Source: Rummeliibacillus stabekisii (GTDB taxonomy: Bacteria > Bacillota > Bacilli > Bacillales_A > Planococcaceae). From it: a stretch of DNA of 64,000 nucleotides. How positions within the stretch are numbered: position 1 is the first letter of the stretch; the number at the start of each line of letters is the position of its first letter. Below, in pieces: positions 60,975 through 64,000 of the stretch. The position numbers and the translations under genes are program-made. The stretch lies in assembly GCF_007988965.1 (NCBI RefSeq), contig NZ_BJVD01000010.1, positions 1-64,000 of the forward strand, given 5' to 3'. A model generated the notes under the pieces. That model did not search any database. It was not told where the DNA came from and saw nothing but the letters and a program-made list of their open reading frames with translations.

Positions 60975-62330
60975 CTAAAAGCCAGCAGGTACGTCTGCTG
61001 TCCAATCTACGCTAACAAATTTATTGTATTCTTTTTTAAATGCCAACTTCACCGTATCTGTCGGGCCATTACGCTGTTTGGCAACAATAATTTCAATTGT
61101 ATTGGCGTCTTCTGTCTCTTTATCATAATAATCTTCACGGTATAGGAATGCTACGATATCAGCATCCTGCTCAATACTTCCAGACTCCCGCAAATCACTC
61201 ATCATTGGACGTTTATCTTGTCGCTGTTCAACACCACGAGATAATTGGGATAGCGCAATAACAGGCACTTCCAACTCACGTGCCAATGCTTTTAGTGAAC
61301 GAGATATTTCTGATACTTCTTGTTGTCTATTTTGACCTGCTCCACCGCTGCCTTGAATCAATTGTAAGTAGTCGATCAAAATCATGCCAAGTCCTTGTTC
61401 TTGTTTAAGACGACGACATTTGGCACGTATTTCACTTACACGTACACCAGCTGCATCATCGATATAGATGCCTGCTCTGGATAATGTACCTGTCGCCATC
61501 GTAAGCTTTCGCCAGTCTTCTGAATTGAGAGCGCCTGTCCGTAAGACTTGTGCGTCGATATTACCCTCAGCACACAGCATACGCATGACAAGCTGTTCAG
61601 CACCCATTTCCAAAGAGAAAATAGCAACATTCTCCTCTGTTAAGGTACCAACAGCTTGTGCCACATTCAGCGCAAAGGCGGTTTTCCCTACTGAAGGACG
61701 CGCAGCAACGATGATTAAATCTCCTCGCTGGAATCCTGCTGTTAGACGGTCTAAATCACGGAAACCTGTTGGGATTCCCGTGATATCACCTTGGCGATTT
61801 TGAAGTTTCTCCACATTGGCATATGTCTCAACAAGCACGTCTTTGACATGTTTGAAGTCACCGGCATTCTTTCGATTGGCTACTTCCATTACTTTGCTCT
61901 CTGCTTCAGCAAGAAGTGCGTCTACTTCATCTTCACGCGTATAGCCATCTTCGACTATTTTTGTTGCCACACGTATTAAACGGCGAAGCAACGCCTTTTC
62001 TGAAACGATATGAGCGTAGTAGCTGACATTAGCTGCTGTTGGGACAGCATTCGCAATTTCCGTAATATAAGAAATACCGCCAATATCCTCAAGCTCATTA
62101 TGCGAAGATAACTCTTCCGTTACCGTAATAACATCAATCGCTTTTCCTTGGTCGCTTAAGCGCAACATTGTTTGGAAAATCATTTGGTGTGCCGTACGAT
62201 AAAAATCTTCTGGTAACAGTACTTCTGAAGCGGTAATCAAAGCTTGCGGCTCAAGAAAAATAGCGCCAATTACGGATTGTTCAGCTTCTTGATTGTGCGG
62301 TGGAATACGGTCCAATTGTGGATCGTTCAT
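60975..62330 (-). CDS. dnaC: Replicative DNA helicase (DnaB-type, dnaC in bacilli)
   Basis: A 451-residue hexameric helicase for chromosome replication. The N-terminal domain begins RIPPHNQEAEQSVIGAIFL; the RecA-like motor has Walker A ARPSVGKTAF, LSLEMGAEQLVMR-like motif 1a, MILIDYLQL as Walker B and the late QRNGPTDTVKL. Cotranscribed after rplI, 12 bases away. Confidence 0.98.
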   Translation of the reverse strand: MNDPQLDRIPPHNQEAEQSVIGAIFLEPQALITASEVLLPEDFYRTAHQMIFQTMLRLSDQGKAIDVITVTEELSSHNELEDIGGISYITEIANAVPTAANVSYYAHIVSEKALLRRLIRVATKIVEDGYTREDEVDALLAEAESKVMEVANRKNAGDFKHVKDVLVETYANVEKLQNRQGDITGIPTGFRDLDRLTAGFQRGDLIIVAARPSVGKTAFALNVAQAVGTLTEENVAIFSLEMGAEQLVMRMLCAEGNIDAQVLRTGALNSEDWRKLTMATGTLSRAGIYIDDAAGVRVSEIRAKCRRLKQEQGLGMILIDYLQLIQGSGGAGQNRQQEVSEISRSLKALARELEVPVIALSQLSRGVEQRQDKRPMMSDLRESGSIEQDADIVAFLYREDYYDKETEDANTIEIIVAKQRNGPTDTVKLAFKKEYNKFVSVDWTADVPAGF

Positions 62331-62342
62331 ACTGTCTCTCCC

Positions 62343-62792
62343 TTATTCTTGTTCTGCAACATGTACTTTCAATGCAGCAGATACTTCATGATGAAGCTTA
62401 ACAGGAACTTTCGTTACGCCTAATGTACGAATCGCATCTTTCATTTCCATTTTTCTTTTATCAATTTTGATGCCAAAGTCTTTTTGTAGCTGTTCTACAA
62501 TTTGTTTAGACGTAATAGAACCAAATAATCGGCCATCTTTTCCTGGTTTAGCTGTTAATTCAACTGTTAAGCCCTCTAATTTTTCCTTTAATGCTTTTGC
62601 GTCTTCTAATTCTTGGGCTGCATCAAGGGCAGCACGTTTATTTTGTGCATTCAATTGAGCTAGTGCAGCTGGAGTTGCTTCAACAGCACTTTTTTGCTTC
62701 AAAAGTACGTTACGTGCATAACCATCTGACACTTCTTTTGTTTCACCTTTTTTTCCTTGCCCTTTTACATCTTTTAAAAAGATCACTTTCAT
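62343..62792 (-). CDS. rplI: 50S ribosomal protein L9
   Basis: A 149-residue L9: [28 protein letters not shown] (in part), the long connecting helix and the C-terminal rRNA-binding domain with GSITSKQI. Its ATG overlaps the gdpP stop by 4 bases. Confidence 0.98.
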   Translation of the reverse strand: MKVIFLKDVKGQGKKGETKEVSDGYARNVLLKQKSAVEATPAALAQLNAQNKRAALDAAQELEDAKALKEKLEGLTVELTAKPGKDGRLFGSITSKQIVEQLQKDFGIKIDKRKMEMKDAIRTLGVTKVPVKLHHEVSAALKVHVAEQE

Positions 62793-64000
62793 GATTCTTT
62801 TCCCCCTTCTATTACTTTATCTATAGCTACTTTTAGTCGTTCAATTGCTTCATCAATCGTATCTGCTTCTAATTGGCATGCTGCGTTCGTCAGATGTCCG
62901 CCTCCACCGAGTTCTTCCATTACTAGCTGAACATTCATTTCACCTAACGAGCGGGCGCTAATGCCAATTCTGCCATCACTACGATGTGCAATAACGAATG
63001 AGGCTGAAATATCTTTCATCGTCAACAAAATATCCGCTGTCTGCGCAATTAATACAGAGTTATAGATTTGATCATCATCACCACGAGCAATCGCCAATCC
63101 TTCATGGTAAAACTCTGCTGTCTGCACGATTTTGGAGCGTTCAATATAGGTTGTAATATCTTCTTTTAATAATCGTTGGACGAGTACCGTATCTGCCCCA
63201 TTTGTACGCAAGTACGAAGCTGCCTCAAAAGTTCTAGCACCTGTACGCAATGTAAAGCTCTTGGTATCGACTATAATGCCAGCTAATAAGGCTGTCGCCT
63301 CCAACATAGATATTTTATCATCTTTCGGCTGATATTCTAGTAATTCGGTCACTAGCTCTGCAGTAGAAGATGCATATGGCTCCATGTAGACTAGCATCGG
63401 GCTTTTAACAAATTCTTCGCCCCGACGGTGATGGTCAATCACAACGACTTTATCTGTTTTATTTAATAGCTTTGCCTCTATCGTCATGCTTGGCTTATGT
63501 GTATCCACTATAATAAGCAGAGACTTCTCTGTCATTTTATCAATCGCAAGCTCTGGTGTAATAAAACGGTTATATAAGTCTGATTTCTCTTTTACCAACT
63601 GCATAAGACGATTAATGCTATTGTCTATATTGTCAAAATCAACGACAACATATCCTTTAACCCCGTTCATATCAGCCATCTTTCTCACACCGATAGCCGC
63701 GCCAATCGCATCCATATCGGGCATCTTGTGACCCATAACGAAAATTTGGTCACTGCCTTGGATTAAATCACGCAAAGCATGTGAAATAACCCTTGCACGG
63801 ACTCTCGTGCGTTTTTCAACGGGATTCGTCTTACCGCCATAGAATCTTACTTTACCATTCGCTTCTTTAATTGCTACCTGGTCGCCACCGCGACCTAAAA
63901 CTAGGTCTAAACTGGACTGCGCTAACTCTCCTAATTCTATAAGTGATGTCGAGCTTGCCCCTACTCCAATACTTAACGTTAACGACAAATTTTGCTGAGC
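62789..64000 (-). CDS. gdpP: Cyclic-di-AMP phosphodiesterase GdpP, C-terminal part
   Basis: The frame runs in from the right edge, giving the last 403 residues. It starts within the end of the degenerate GGDEF domain (LTLSIGVG) and continues with the DHH/DHHA1 phosphodiesterase: [33 protein letters not shown] and [10 protein letters not shown]. GdpP hydrolyses c-di-AMP. The N-terminal membrane helices and PAS lie outside the window. Confidence 0.95.
   Translation of the reverse strand, partial: AQQNLSLTLSIGVGASSTSLIELGELAQSSLDLVLGRGGDQVAIKEANGKVRFYGGKTNPVEKRTRVRARVISHALRDLIQGSDQIFVMGHKMPDMDAIGAAIGVRKMADMNGVKGYVVVDFDNIDNSINRLMQLVKEKSDLYNRFITPELAIDKMTEKSLLIIVDTHKPSMTIEAKLLNKTDKVVVIDHHRRGEEFVKSPMLVYMEPYASSTAELVTELLEYQPKDDKISMLEATALLAGIIVDTKSFTLRTGARTFEAASYLRTNGADTVLVQRLLKEDITTYIERSKIVQTAEFYHEGLAIARGDDDQIYNSVLIAQTADILLTMKDISASFVIAHRSDGRIGISARSLGEMNVQLVMEELGGGGHLTNAACQLEADTIDEAIERLKVAIDKVIEGGKES

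Overview
The window is AT-rich, low-GC Gram-positive DNA from a Bacillales chromosome, close to the replication origin. The best marker is the minus-strand core block from 50018 to the right end: gdpP, rplI, dnaC, purA, then walR-walK-walH-walI-walJ, htrA, yyzF-like and rlmH, in Bacillus-like order. Protein flavour suggests a Planococcaceae or Lysinibacillus-type bacillus, but genus cannot be fixed by reading alone.

Layout, left to right. 1-4.7 kb: tail of an unknown gene, an OmpR-type two-component system, an SDR reductase, a membrane protein that looks like an inactivated site-2 protease, and a GntR regulator. 5.1-9.0 kb: a catabolic cluster of two M20 amidohydrolases around a YfcC-type transporter. 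9.2-16.3 kb: a uracil-DNA-glycosylase-like protein, a PadR/DUF2812 pair, an AEC carrier, the citrate module citS-citT-citM with a textbook cre site, and a Nudix hydrolase. 16.4-20.4 kb: divergent ohrR/ohrA, ogt, a decayed and internally inverted copy of a padR-DUF4188 locus, a STAYGREEN (Mg-dechelatase-like) homologue, and the intact padR-DUF4188 pair. 20.6-25.8 kb: yxlEFG-like ABC genes, and a DUF4822 lipoprotein with a two-component system whose kinase is split by a one-base frameshift.

26-46.5 kb: an RsbQ-like hydrolase followed by a PAS-GGDEF cyclase, a Crp-like regulator divergent from an MFS gene across a perfect 20-bp palindrome, an ArsR/MFS pair sharing operator half-sites, two more c-di-GMP enzymes, a TPP enzyme, a row of immunity-like genes (ankyrin-SUKH, DUF1963-like, SUKH) without a toxin, and a purine (guanine-type) riboswitch heading a DUF3100 / small membrane protein / amidohydrolase / TauE operon. 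46.7-50 kb: rluF, a MerR pair, and a Crp-HAD pair bounded by a direct repeat of the rlmH 3' end, as in SCC-type site-specific integration.

How it works together: the right part is housekeeping (cell-wall stress signalling, replication, purine synthesis, c-di-AMP turnover). The left three quarters is a mosaic of regulator-plus-transporter or regulator-plus-enzyme modules for organic acid, acyl-amino-acid and purine-like substrates, peroxide and alkylation defence, and c-di-GMP signalling. Several scars (inverted pseudogene, frameshifted kinase, hydrolase remnant, rlmH-tail repeat) mark it as a gain-and-loss region.
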